A stretch of DNA of 64,000 nucleotides from an uncultured bacterium. GTDB taxonomy: Bacteria > Myxococcota_A > Polyangia > Polyangiales > Houyiibacteriaceae. Within the stretch, counting starts at the first letter, position 1, and every line of letters starts with the position of its first letter. The DNA lies in assembly GCA_938024995.1 (NCBI GenBank), contig CALJDU010000024.1, positions 1-64,000 of the forward strand. The letters are read 5' to 3'. Below the pieces are notes generated by a model that ran no database searches, had not been told where the DNA came from, and saw only the letters and a list, made by a program, of their open reading frames with translations. Below, piece after piece: positions 7,521 to 16,156 of this stretch. The position numbers and the translations under genes were made by a program.

Positions 7521-8762
7521 ATGAACTGGCAGTTCGGCGAGCGGACCTTTGAGCCGTCGGGCCATACGATGGGGATCTGGACGACGCCGAGTGGCGTTGT
7601 GCTCTTTGCGTCGGCTTCCGGGCACGCGGGTCCTTTGACGCTCGGGGAGATCCAGTCGAGCTATGAGGCGGCGGTTGCTCTTGCGGAGCGTGAGTCGATC
7701 CCGGTCGCGACGAACGTGGTCGCTCAAGGTTCAGTCGCGATGCGGGTTCGGTCGGCGCTGTCGATGTCGGTGACGGTCGGGAAGACGCCCGAGGTCGACG
7801 CGTTCGCGATTGCTCTCAATGAGCGCTTCGCGGGTAACGCGCCTCCTGAGCTCGACCCCGAGATAAGCCGCGAGTGCGGCGAGCTGGCAGCGCTGGTGCC
7901 GCCGGGCTTGGCCGAGGTGCTTCACGGCGGGTTCGGCCTTGTGGTGAAGATCCCTTCGCTCTCGTTCGAGACCACCGCGTGGGTCCTAAAAGCGGATCCC
8001 GGGTTCTTGTTCTCGCCCGAGCCCCTTGACCAAGCCGAGCAGGGTTCGGTCGTGACGTTTTTCTGCGCGCCCGATGGCTGGGTGTTCGAGAAGCTGTGCC
8101 GCGGCGAAGAGGTTGTCCCTTCTCGCGAGGATGCCGAGCGCTACCTCACGGCCGCACACGGCGTTCTGCGTTTCGTGAACGCGAGGCGCCGCGAACTGAT
8201 CTACGGCGATGGCCACTCGTTCAAAGGTCGGTACTCGCCGACGGTCTTCGGCACAAAGCAGAAGGTCCACATCTACGCGGACCTGCCGCGCAAACATTCA
8301 TGGTCAAGGCTCCCCGGCGGTTCGCTCAAGAAGCGCGCGCTTCGGGAGTTCAACGCGCTCTTGCGCGCGCGTCGCTACGCGCCCGACGGTGTGTCGTTTG
8401 AGGTGGTCCTCCACAACGTGCCCGACATCGGCGAGTTCACCACAACAGTTCAGTTTGGGCGATCGGCGTACGCTCGGGACGGCGTGCACGTCGAGTTTCA
8501 TCAAGCGAGCCACTGTGTGTTCTCGTGCGATCTGAAGCGAGAGGATTCGCGCGTACATTCGGACCTCGCGCCCGAGCTCGCGTGGCGGCTCGCGTCCGAG
8601 TGCGCCGGTGTGGTGGCGGAGATGCTGAGGACCAAACGCGACGCGCTACGGGATGAAGAACGCGTCTCCAGAGTCACATTGTCTCGCGTAAAGGACGACG
8701 TGATCGCGACGGCGATCACGCGCGTCAGCATCTGCGCGGCGCCGCTCTTCGATCCGCGCTAA
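7521..8762 (+). CDS. Hypothetical protein (about 413 aa)
   Basis: No family recognised. Start taken at ATG 7521 (a TTG directly precedes it). The protein opens with FGERTFEPSGHTMGIWTTPSGVVLFASASG and contains two halves with alternating beta/alpha character; the second half has a hydrophilic loop rich in charged residues (SLKKRALREFNALLRARRY) and a C-terminal ITRVSICAAPLF strand. No signal peptide or membrane segment is visible, so it is probably cytoplasmic. It stands alone, downstream of the RhuM gene by about 100 bp and facing a truncated gene remnant. Codon use looks like that of the chromosome. Confidence 0.65.
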   Translation: MNWQFGERTFEPSGHTMGIWTTPSGVVLFASASGHAGPLTLGEIQSSYEAAVALAERESIPVATNVVAQGSVAMRVRSALSMSVTVGKTPEVDAFAIALNERFAGNAPPELDPEISRECGELAALVPPGLAEVLHGGFGLVVKIPSLSFETTAWVLKADPGFLFSPEPLDQAEQGSVVTFFCAPDGWVFEKLCRGEEVVPSREDAERYLTAAHGVLRFVNARRRELIYGDGHSFKGRYSPTVFGTKQKVHIYADLPRKHSWSRLPGGSLKKRALREFNALLRARRYAPDGVSFEVVLHNVPDIGEFTTTVQFGRSAYARDGVHVEFHQASHCVFSCDLKREDSRVHSDLAPELAWRLASECAGVVAEMLRTKRDALRDEERVSRVTLSRVKDDVIATAITRVSICAAPLFDPR

Positions 8763-8958
8763 CTACAGCATGCGGCCCGTCCCGACGTCTGTGAACACGC
8801 AGCCACTCGCGACATCCGTCGCCATGACGCGGACCTGGTAGATGCCGTCCGGGACGTCCAGTGCTCCATGGTGTTGCTGCTGGCGAAACGAACACGTCGA
8901 CCCGATCCACTCGCGATCGGAACGGAGGCTCGACGCGGTACGCTCTGGCCATGCGCTG
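8763..8958 (-). pseudogene. C-terminal remnant of a truncated gene
   Basis: Read leftward, a frame ending in TAG at 8763-8765 encodes REWIGSTCSFRQQQHHGALD, then VPDGIYQVRVMATDVASGCV and VFTDVGTGRML. The last 35 residues look like a beta-sandwich protein end. No start codon context or upstream domain is present; the region upstream is taken by the start of the rightward lipoprotein gene. It is best read as the leftover 3' end of a gene lost by rearrangement. Weak evidence. Confidence 0.3.
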
Positions 8959-10246
8959 TGTTGTTCTCCTCGCGTTCGCGCTCGCCCTCCTCGGCTGCGG
9001 CGCGCGTTCTTCTCTCGACGAGTTTCCCCGAGACGCCGGCGCTCCCGCGACCCCGGAGCTGTGCAACGGCCTCGACGATGATGAAGACGGACGCGTGGAT
9101 GAGGGAGTTCCCGGGACCGTGTTCTTTCCCGCGACCATGATTCGCGACGATGCCGATGAGCCGACCGGCTGGGTTCCGGTGTCGCGGTTGCTTCAGACCA
9201 GCGACGGTCTTCGGGCGCTCATGCGGATCAACCCGCGCACGGAAGAGAACCTCTTCCTCCGGCCACTGGCAGGCGACGGTCGCGCCACCCGCGGGCCATG
9301 GCGACCCGCGTCGACAAGCGAGCTGCAGGGTTGGTTCCCCTCGGTTCGGCGTGACGAAGACGGAGGCTACAGCGCCGGCACGATCATCACGAACGAGGGC
9401 GGCTCGTGGGTCTCCGCCGGCCGGTTCGACGCGACGGTAACGAGCGTGGAGCTCACGCCCATCGAGCGGGTCCGAGACAACCGCTATCGCCCCTCCGTCG
9501 CCACCTTCGCGACCGGCACCACGCTCGTCGCGTACTCGTGTGACGGTCGCGGGATCTGCCTCGCGCGTCTCGATGAGACTCCGGTGAGGCTCACGTCGTC
9601 GCTCTCGGATCGGGTGGGGGCGGACCTCACCCCGCTCAGCGCACCCGTGATGGTCGCGCGGGGAGACGAAGCGGCGGTCGCGGTGATCCGCGTCGAGGAC
9701 GGGGTCTCCGAGCTCTTCCTGTTCGTCGTCGATGAAGAGGGTCGCGTGGTCAACGAAACGGTCTCCTCGCTCCCGAGCGGCGCCACGACGTTCAAGCCGT
9801 TCAACAACATCCGCCTCTTCGCGACCGACCGCGGCTACTTCCTGATGTTCGTTCGACGAGACGTCGGGCGAGGGTTTCCAGCCGACCCGAGCGGGCGGTG
9901 GGTGGTTCGTTTTGATCGCGATGGCGAACGAACCTCGGGGCCGACCAACTTTGAGCCCGAGGTCGGCTACTACGGCGAGTCCACCTTGCTCGAACCGCAC
10001 CCAGGCGGGGGCTACCTCATGAGCGGAGTTCGCGCGCGGGCGCTGCTCGACGAACGGCCCGTTCAAGAGGGGTACCTCGCGCAGCTCGACGAGTCCGGCG
10101 CGATGATATGGGAACTCGTCGCCCCGTCGCTCGATCACGCGATCGTGACCGATGAAGGCGAGGTGTTCGGGATCTTCAATGAGGCCACGCCGCGGCGAGA
10201 CGGAAACCCGCTCTCGGTCGCGAAGCTGAACTGCGCGCCGATCTAG
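8951..10246 (+). CDS. Lipoprotein with CNGxDDDxDG motif
   Basis: 431 residues from ATG 8951, chosen because it begins a clean lipoprotein signal (MRCVVLLAFALALLGCG, lipobox LLGC at Cys16). Directly after the lipidated Cys comes an Asp-rich CNGLDDDEDGRVDEG segment, a metal (calcium)-binding-like motif that is repeated in many myxobacterial surface proteins. The remainder is beta-rich with spaced hydrophobic strands (for example VAVIRVEDGVSELFLFVVDE), suggesting a beta-propeller. No enzyme motif seen. Likely exported and anchored to a membrane. Convergent with the SUMF1-type gene, with about 40 bp between the stops. Confidence 0.75.
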   Translation: MRCVVLLAFALALLGCGARSSLDEFPRDAGAPATPELCNGLDDDEDGRVDEGVPGTVFFPATMIRDDADEPTGWVPVSRLLQTSDGLRALMRINPRTEENLFLRPLAGDGRATRGPWRPASTSELQGWFPSVRRDEDGGYSAGTIITNEGGSWVSAGRFDATVTSVELTPIERVRDNRYRPSVATFATGTTLVAYSCDGRGICLARLDETPVRLTSSLSDRVGADLTPLSAPVMVARGDEAAVAVIRVEDGVSELFLFVVDEEGRVVNETVSSLPSGATTFKPFNNIRLFATDRGYFLMFVRRDVGRGFPADPSGRWVVRFDRDGERTSGPTNFEPEVGYYGESTLLEPHPGGGYLMSGVRARALLDERPVQEGYLAQLDESGAMIWELVAPSLDHAIVTDEGEVFGIFNEATPRRDGNPLSVAKLNCAPI

Positions 10247-10289
10247 CGTGCTCGCGCTGTCTCCTTGAAGGTGACGCGCCTACAGACCG

Positions 10290-11198
10290 TCACGGTGTCG
10301 AGGCGCCGCGGAGCACGAGTCGGATTCCGATGGTCGGGGTCGTCACGCCGATGACGTGTTCGCCTCGCCTGTACTCCGATTTCGAGGCGTGCCGAAAGCT
10401 GACCCGGCAGGCTTCTGCGCAGTCGGCCCAGGACCCTCCGCGAAGAACGTAGCGGGGCGCGCCCAGCGCTTCGAGGACTTCGGCCGGCAACCGACAGACA
10501 GGGTTGTCACGCTCTCCGTCTTCGTAGAACCGCGCGTCGTAATGGTCGCGACACCACTCGGATACGCCGCCGCTCATCCCGTAGAGGCCATAGTCGTTTG
10601 GCGGCAGGGAGCGGCTCGGCTTCACCTTCGGTTCGTCGAGGTTGTCGAAATCGCAGAGCGCGTCCGTCGGATCCTCGTCGCCCCACGGATAGCGCGCTCC
10701 ATGAAGGAGCCCACGCGCGGCGCGCTCCCACTGCGCCTCGGTCGGCAGATCACAGACGAGCGATCCGGGCGTCGAGATCGACAAGTGCGCGGTGAGCTCG
10801 CGGGCCTCCTCGAACGACGCCGACACCAACGGCTTCACCGCTTGCTCGTCCTCGTCCCAGCCGCCGTAGTACCCGCGCATCTTCCGCAGCACCATCCGCC
10901 GAAAGCGCGGCTGCTCTGCGGTCTCTGCGGACGCGATCAAGCGCGCGTAGTCCGCTCCGCTCAGCGTGGTCGCGCTCATGAAGAACCCATCGACGAACAC
11001 GTCGCGCGCGGGGCGCTCGTCGAGATCGCCTTCCTCGCTGCCCATGCGAAACGCTCCGCCTGGGATGTAGCGCCACTCGAGCCCGTGGTCGTCGCGCGCG
11101 AGCTCATCGAGCACGTTGAGGAGCTCAGACTTTCGCCATGTCTCACCGCCCCGCACGGCGGCGTCAAGCTCATCGGCGAGGCGGCGCTTGTCAGTCAA
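10290..11198 (-). CDS. SUMF1/FGE-fold (formylglycine-generating enzyme-like) protein
   Basis: 302 residues with the FGE-sulfatase (SUMF1, EgtB/PvdO-type) order: YIPGGAFRMGSEEGDLDERPA, VFVDGFFMSATTLSGADYARL, LPTEAQWERAARG, YPWGDE, GLYGMSGGVSEWCRDHYD and VLRGGSWADCAEACRVSFR, ending GIRLVL in place of the usual GFR. The short N-terminal 40 residues are helical. The family includes formylglycine synthases and enzymes of peptide or nonribosomal peptide maturation; which reaction applies cannot be told, although Cys residues occur in the C-terminal core. It overlaps the stop of the upstream radical SAM gene by 8 bases and is the third gene of a tight operon. Confidence 0.85.
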   Translation of the reverse strand: MTDKRRLADELDAAVRGGETWRKSELLNVLDELARDDHGLEWRYIPGGAFRMGSEEGDLDERPARDVFVDGFFMSATTLSGADYARLIASAETAEQPRFRRMVLRKMRGYYGGWDEDEQAVKPLVSASFEEARELTAHLSISTPGSLVCDLPTEAQWERAARGLLHGARYPWGDEDPTDALCDFDNLDEPKVKPSRSLPPNDYGLYGMSGGVSEWCRDHYDARFYEDGERDNPVCRLPAEVLEALGAPRYVLRGGSWADCAEACRVSFRHASKSEYRRGEHVIGVTTPTIGIRLVLRGASTP

Positions 11199-12468
11199 CG
11201 AGCACCTCGAGAACGCGTGACGGCGCGGGGCCTTCGGTCCATTCGCGCTCCCACGGGTCTCGGGCGTGAACCGATCCGCTCGCGGCGAGCGAGCGCGCGC
11301 GGCAGCCCGTCGAGAACGCTTCGCCAGACGCGTTTCTCAACTTCAAAAACGAAGCGCCCTCGTCCCAGAGCTCCTTGAACGGACGCGCGCGGATCGAGCC
11401 GGACTCAAAGCGCTCGCCGAGGAAAGAACACGGGTTGACCTGACCGTCGATCGCGACCGAGCAGACCGTGTTGGCGGCGCCGCATCCGCTCCCGACAAAC
11501 ACGCGCCCGGTTTTCGTTTGTCGCGCCCGCGGACTGAACGGCTCAAGGAGGCGCCCGGGGGAGGGTCCAGACGACCGGCGGTCGGCGAGCGCTTCGATCT
11601 TGGCGAGCGCGCGTTGGTACGCGCTGAACTCGGGCATCAGCTCGGGTCGCTTCAGCGCGGCCCCGGTGGGATAGATCGGGCGGAAGACCGCGGTCTGCGC
11701 GCCGACCTCTTCGGCGAGCGCGACGCAGTCTTCCACCTCGTCGACGTTGTCTTTGGTGATCGTGAACGCGAGCGTAAAGCGGGCGTGGTCGCGTAGATGT
11801 TTCAGCCTGGAGATCACCGTGTCGAACGAGCCAGCACCGCGGATCGCGTCGTTCCGCGCCGCGGTCGCGCCGTCGAGGCTCACGTTGATCCAGACCATGT
11901 CCCGTTTCCCGAGCGCGCGCGCGACCTGGTCGGTCAAGAAGAAGCCGTTGGTCGTGATGCACGGATGAAGCCCATGGCCGAGCGCGGCGTCGATGATCTC
12001 GAGGATGTCTTTACGCAGGAGCGGTTCGCCTCCCGTGAGCCCGAGCCGAAACGAACCGAGCGCGGCGAGCTGACCGAAGAGGTCATCGAGCTCCGCGCAC
12101 GTGAGCGCGTCACGGCCTCCGCGGGGGAGCGGATCTGCGAAGCAATGAGTGCACGCGAGGTTGCACTTCGCGATGACCTCCACGTGCACCGCGAGCGGTC
12201 CGAGCAAGTGATCTTCGGGCGGCACGGCGTTGAGCACCGTCGCGGCCAGACGTCCGTCGGGACGGAGGAACGAGAGCGGTCCGATCTGCTGCAGGAACGC
12301 GACCGCCGTCTCTGGGTCTTCGCTCTGGCTGACCACGACATCATCAGGCGTCGTGATGAGCCTTCGCAGGAACGACGTCGCCTCTTGGTCGAAAGGGTAG
12401 TAGCGAGATGAGCCGCGATCGAAGAGCAGCGAACCGAAGTGCTGCGGGATCAAGACGAGCGCGCTCAT
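11191..12468 (-). CDS. PqqD-like/radical SAM/SPASM-like protein
   Basis: 425 residues from ATG 12468, where the stop of the upstream gene overlaps (ATGA); the longer frame upstream is antisense noise. Residues 1-85 (LIPQHFGSLLFDRGSSRYYPFD) look like a PqqD/RiPP-recognition domain. The radical SAM motif is C102-x3-C106-x2-C109 (KCNLACTHC), with GLTGGEPLLR and WINVSLDGA following. The C-terminal SPASM-type part has C329, C336 and C347 (NPCSFLGERF) and the late GCRARSLA with C389, but the usual second CxxC group is missing, so at most one auxiliary Fe-S cluster is likely. Such proteins modify peptides or proteins (RiPP maturases, heme and mycofactocin-type enzymes). No precursor peptide was found in the cluster. 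Confidence 0.85.
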   Translation of the reverse strand: MSALVLIPQHFGSLLFDRGSSRYYPFDQEATSFLRRLITTPDDVVVSQSEDPETAVAFLQQIGPLSFLRPDGRLAATVLNAVPPEDHLLGPLAVHVEVIAKCNLACTHCFADPLPRGGRDALTCAELDDLFGQLAALGSFRLGLTGGEPLLRKDILEIIDAALGHGLHPCITTNGFFLTDQVARALGKRDMVWINVSLDGATAARNDAIRGAGSFDTVISRLKHLRDHARFTLAFTITKDNVDEVEDCVALAEEVGAQTAVFRPIYPTGAALKRPELMPEFSAYQRALAKIEALADRRSSGPSPGRLLEPFSPRARQTKTGRVFVGSGCGAANTVCSVAIDGQVNPCSFLGERFESGSIRARPFKELWDEGASFLKLRNASGEAFSTGCRARSLAASGSVHARDPWEREWTEGPAPSRVLEVLVD

Positions 12469-13046
12469 GTCCCCTCTCCGAAGACGAGCCCGTTCGGGGT
12501 CAGCGCGAACCGAAAGCGGACCACGAGCCGTTGCTTGCCCACGCCTTTGGTCGCGGGCGCCACCGGCGCGGCCCCGGCTCTCACGAGGCTGCCGTACGAC
12601 CACGACTTCTTCATAGAGCTCACCGCGGTCCCCAACACCATCGGCGTGAACCCCGCGTCGTCCTCCTCGACCCCGGTCCAGTCCGCCCGCTCGCCCCACG
12701 CGCTCATCAACATTCCGGGGGTGCTCAGCAGGAGCATCGTGGGCCGGTGGGTTCCGCGCATCGAGAGGATCACATTTGCGCGGCCGCGCGTGGTCAGCGT
12801 GAACGCGAACACATGGGGCCCGGGCGCGACCGTCACGCGGTGTCGCTCGGGGCGCCGTCCATCGATCGCCACGTCCGGCTTCCCGCTCTCGCACAAGAGC
12901 GAGTAGTCAAAGGTCGCCGGGGTGTCTTTACGGTTCCAGCGCAGCACCGCGCCGCCGCAGCCCGCGGGAACCTCGCAATGCGAGAACTCCTCGAGCACCA
13001 GCTCACCGGAGCGCTTTCGAAAACGATTGAGCTTGAGTTCGTCCAT
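12465..13046 (-). CDS. Hypothetical beta-rich protein, first gene of the radical SAM/SUMF1 operon
   Basis: 193 residues, start ATG 13046 (a TTG lies just before). The protein has a Cys-containing N-terminal segment (EEFSHCEVPAGCGGAVLRW) and a beta-rich middle with RVTVAPGPHVFAFTLTTRG. I do not recognise it. Its stop overlaps the start of the radical SAM gene by 4 bases (ATGA), so the three genes 13046-10290 are certainly co-transcribed and translationally coupled. It could be the substrate, a scaffold for the modification enzymes, or a binding partner. No signal peptide or membrane segment. Confidence 0.65.
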   Translation of the reverse strand: MDELKLNRFRKRSGELVLEEFSHCEVPAGCGGAVLRWNRKDTPATFDYSLLCESGKPDVAIDGRRPERHRVTVAPGPHVFAFTLTTRGRANVILSMRGTHRPTMLLLSTPGMLMSAWGERADWTGVEEDDAGFTPMVLGTAVSSMKKSWSYGSLVRAGAAPVAPATKGVGKQRLVVRFRFALTPNGLVFGEGT

Positions 13047-13080
13047 CAAGAGCCCCGTGATGCTGCGCGTACCCGCACCG

Positions 13081-16047
13081 CTAGAAGGGTACCCCGAGCG
13101 AGAAGTACGGCTTCACGCCGCCGCCCTCCATCGGGCCATACGCGACACCGGCGCGGAGCGTGAAGTTCAAGAAGTAGCCGAGCGTGAAGTCCAAGAAGAG
13201 CTCAGCGCCGAAGCCGACCAAGAAGTCCTCGATCCGCAGCCGTCCGTCGAACGCGTTTCCATAGTCGACGTAGACCGCGCCGTATACGCGCTTGAGGTAC
13301 ACCGGGAGCGTTTGCGGCCCCGCCATGAGTCGAGTGATGGGGAAGCGGTACTCAAGCTGAACGAGGTGCAGTTGATTGCCGCGGCGGTGCGCCACGGGAT
13401 AGCCGCGAAGCGCCACGCCGCCGAGTCGCGTCCCGTTGAGCAAGCCGTCTACGAAGGAGGCGTTCGGGAACCCGCCGGCGAGGAACACGCCGCGTCGGCC
13501 GCTCGCGATGCCGCCGCCATAACGAAGCGCGAAGATGTGGTGCTGCTTCCACGGCGCCTCGAGGTAACGCGTGAACGCCCATGACGCGCTCAGCGATCGC
13601 TGCTCCGAACCAAAGAGAGGGTGCGTGATGGTGAAGCCGAAACCAAAGTTCCGCCCCTCGGAAGGCGTCATGTCGTAGATGTGGCGCCGGGCGTCGGAGT
13701 AGCTCCACGACCCGCGCACGACGCCGCTCAACCCGAGCGAGGGAAACGTCGGCGGCGGGTCGTTCGGATCGAGAAGGCCGCGGAAGGGCTCACGCGTCCG
13801 CGAATAGTTGAAGCCATAGGAGAGCGAGAACGTCTCGACGTGAAAGGAGCGCGGGAAGCGATAGGAGATCCCCAGCTCGCCACCGACGGAGTCTTCGATG
13901 TACTCGCGCGCCTCACCTTCGATGAAGAAGTCGTCGCGAACGCGTTGCTGCCGATAGAGGCGCAGGCGCAGCGGCATCGCGAGTCGGTTGTAGCGCCAGT
14001 CCACTTGGCCCTCGACCGCGCCTGAGGTCACGCTCACGCCGAGCCGCGCGGAGTAGGTGTGGAACCCGATGATGTCTTCGCCGCCGATCGTGAAGCCAAG
14101 CTGCGGACCGAGCGGATGATCGCTCCGAAAGTCGAGCAGGAAGCTGCGGGGTACCAGGGTCGCGCGCGGCCGGTACGCGGTGGAGCTGAGGACGCGGCTC
14201 GTGACGGGACGCGCGGCGCCGCGGGTGTAGCTCGGGAGCGCCTCGAGGAACTGGTCTTGCCGGATCACGATCTCGTAGAGATCGAAGCCTCGATCGGTGT
14301 AGCCCACGTAGACGATCCGCGTTCCGTCGGGGGAGACGTGCGGTGAGTACGCGCCCGCGATGACGTTCGTGACCTGCTTGAGCTCGCGGGTCTCGAAGGA
14401 GAAGGCGTAGATGTTCGCGATCCCGGTGCGGTCGGAGGAGAAGTAGAGCGTCTCTCCGTCGCGTGACCAGGTCGGCCCCGTGTCCATGGCGCGGTCGCGC
14501 GTGACTTCATCCGTTGTACCGCGCTCCAGGTCGAGCACGTGTACATCGCGGAACCCGCCCTCTCGCCACACGCTGTAGGCGACCTTCGTGCCGTCCGGCG
14601 AGAAGCGCGGCGTGTAGACCTGCTCAAAGCGACCGCTTCGAACCAACATCTGCCGCGACTCCTCGACGTCTTCGAGGTCCGCGATCATCAAGTGGGTCGT
14701 GCCCGTGGAGCCAACCGTGAAGACGACGCGGCGACCATCCGGGGAGATGTCAGGCTCACGAGCGCGCAGCCCGTTGGTCAAGCGGACGCGCTCACCGGTC
14801 GCGGGTGTGACGGCGAAGAGATCTTTGTAGAAGTAGATGTCCCGGACCGCGTCGACTGACTGATGGATGATCCGTCCGTCCGGGTGCTCCGCGAAGGTGC
14901 CGATGCCGCTGGTGCGCGTCAGCGTCTCGGGCTCACCGCCGTCGAGGTCGATCACGCGGATCTGTGAATCGTTGCGACCATCGCTCGCGTAGTACGCGAC
15001 ACGTCCATCGCGTAAGTAGCGCGGCGTTCGCGCGGTCTCGCCGTGGCTCGTGAGGCGCCTCCCCTCGATCCGACCACGCGCGTCGACGGTCTCGCGCTCG
15101 GCGATGTACTTCTCGCGGAGATGATCGCGCCAGTCATCGTAGAGCTCAACGAAGGTCTTGCCCGTGGCTCGTCGCGCCACTCGGTTAATGGAGTACGGGA
15201 CGACCTGGCGCCCGTAGCCATGCGAGATGGTCGTGAGCACCTCGCGTCCGTATCGCTCCGCGATGTACTCCACGAAACGAGAGCCGTAGAGGTACCAGGA
15301 CGTCCCGCGAGGCCAGCGATCGATATCGTTGCTGAGCTCGTCGATACGCAAGAGCGAGTTTGAGAGCGTCGCCATCCGCATGTACATCTCGAACATGGTC
15401 GAGCGAAGTCGCCCGCCGGTGGTCTCGCGTGACTCCTCATGGACGGCGAGCCCCTCGATGAACCAACGCGGCTGAACCAGGTTCGGCGCGTAGACCTTCC
15501 CGAGGATCGTGTTGATGATGGCCGGGATGCCCGAGTACGTGTCGAGGTGAAGGACGTGGGTGTACTCGTGAATGATCAGCTCGCTGAGCCAATCGTCGTA
15601 GTCCCCGAGCGGCGTGAGATCTTCAGGCGCCGAGATGAACAGGTTCATCGTGTTGTACGGCAGCGAGGTCGCGGAGCCGTTCGCGGAGTCGGTTCCGTCC
15701 GAGAGCGCGACGTGGGTGATCTCGTCGGGGATGTGCTCCAGCACGGGAGTCAGCCGCGTGTAGGCGTCCTCGCAGACCTCCGCGACGCGGCGCGCCACCA
15801 CGCCCAGCGGCTCGTGGTAGTGGATCGCGAAGTGTTCAGTACGAACCGTCCGGTAATCGATCCGAACGTCGTTCACCTGAGCCCTCGCCTCTTGGGCCCC
15901 AAAGAGCACAAAGAGGCCGACACAAAGGAAAAGCCAGCCAAGTCCGGGACGTGCCGCGATCGATGGACGCGCAGCCTCTTGGCTGACGCAATGAACGTCG
16001 ACGGCCCGTGGCGCCACGAAAACCGTGCGAAGGTGGGCCCACCACAT
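13081..16047 (-). CDS. Secreted metalloprotease / TolB-like propeller / outer-membrane barrel protein
   Basis: 988 residues. A hydrophobic export signal (LGWLFLCVGLFVLFGAQEARA) lies near residues 37-56. Next, a peptidase-MA-like metallopeptidase with HEYTH (about residue 160) and FIEGLAVHEES as the likely third-ligand helix. Residues 330-600 are WD40/TolB-like propeller repeats (HPDGR, SPDGRRVVF, SPDGTKVAYS, SRDGETLYF, SPDGTRIVY). From about 640 on it is rich in alternating aromatic strands and ends in the outer-membrane-type FSLGVPF, consistent with an Omp85/surface-antigen-like barrel. It would sit in the outer membrane with soluble periplasmic or surface domains. Divergent from the FHA-DUF4388 gene, about 110 bp apart. 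The real start may be downstream of the first Met. Confidence 0.8.
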   Translation of the reverse strand: MWWAHLRTVFVAPRAVDVHCVSQEAARPSIAARPGLGWLFLCVGLFVLFGAQEARAQVNDVRIDYRTVRTEHFAIHYHEPLGVVARRVAEVCEDAYTRLTPVLEHIPDEITHVALSDGTDSANGSATSLPYNTMNLFISAPEDLTPLGDYDDWLSELIIHEYTHVLHLDTYSGIPAIINTILGKVYAPNLVQPRWFIEGLAVHEESRETTGGRLRSTMFEMYMRMATLSNSLLRIDELSNDIDRWPRGTSWYLYGSRFVEYIAERYGREVLTTISHGYGRQVVPYSINRVARRATGKTFVELYDDWRDHLREKYIAERETVDARGRIEGRRLTSHGETARTPRYLRDGRVAYYASDGRNDSQIRVIDLDGGEPETLTRTSGIGTFAEHPDGRIIHQSVDAVRDIYFYKDLFAVTPATGERVRLTNGLRAREPDISPDGRRVVFTVGSTGTTHLMIADLEDVEESRQMLVRSGRFEQVYTPRFSPDGTKVAYSVWREGGFRDVHVLDLERGTTDEVTRDRAMDTGPTWSRDGETLYFSSDRTGIANIYAFSFETRELKQVTNVIAGAYSPHVSPDGTRIVYVGYTDRGFDLYEIVIRQDQFLEALPSYTRGAARPVTSRVLSSTAYRPRATLVPRSFLLDFRSDHPLGPQLGFTIGGEDIIGFHTYSARLGVSVTSGAVEGQVDWRYNRLAMPLRLRLYRQQRVRDDFFIEGEAREYIEDSVGGELGISYRFPRSFHVETFSLSYGFNYSRTREPFRGLLDPNDPPPTFPSLGLSGVVRGSWSYSDARRHIYDMTPSEGRNFGFGFTITHPLFGSEQRSLSASWAFTRYLEAPWKQHHIFALRYGGGIASGRRGVFLAGGFPNASFVDGLLNGTRLGGVALRGYPVAHRRGNQLHLVQLEYRFPITRLMAGPQTLPVYLKRVYGAVYVDYGNAFDGRLRIEDFLVGFGAELFLDFTLGYFLNFTLRAGVAYGPMEGGGVKPYFSLGVPF

Positions 16048-16156
16048 CGGGTCCTTTTTATCATGCTTGACCTGGTCCGACGGGCCCCACTACCGTGCTA
16101 AATTCCAGTGGCTGAAACGAGCCACCCTCGTCGCTTTGGAACCCCCCACCTCGCCC

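Noticed and set aside
8759..10138. 459-codon leftward frame opposite the CNGxDDD lipoprotein
   Set aside because: Mirror of the high-GC third-position pattern; no domain motif and no start context, and the lipoprotein on the other strand has a lipobox and metal motif.
12469..12894. N-terminal extension of the radical SAM/SPASM gene
   Set aside because: The added 140 residues are Arg/Gly-rich, antisense to the beta-rich gene; the ATG at 12468 gives the ATGA overlap and starts the PqqD-like domain.
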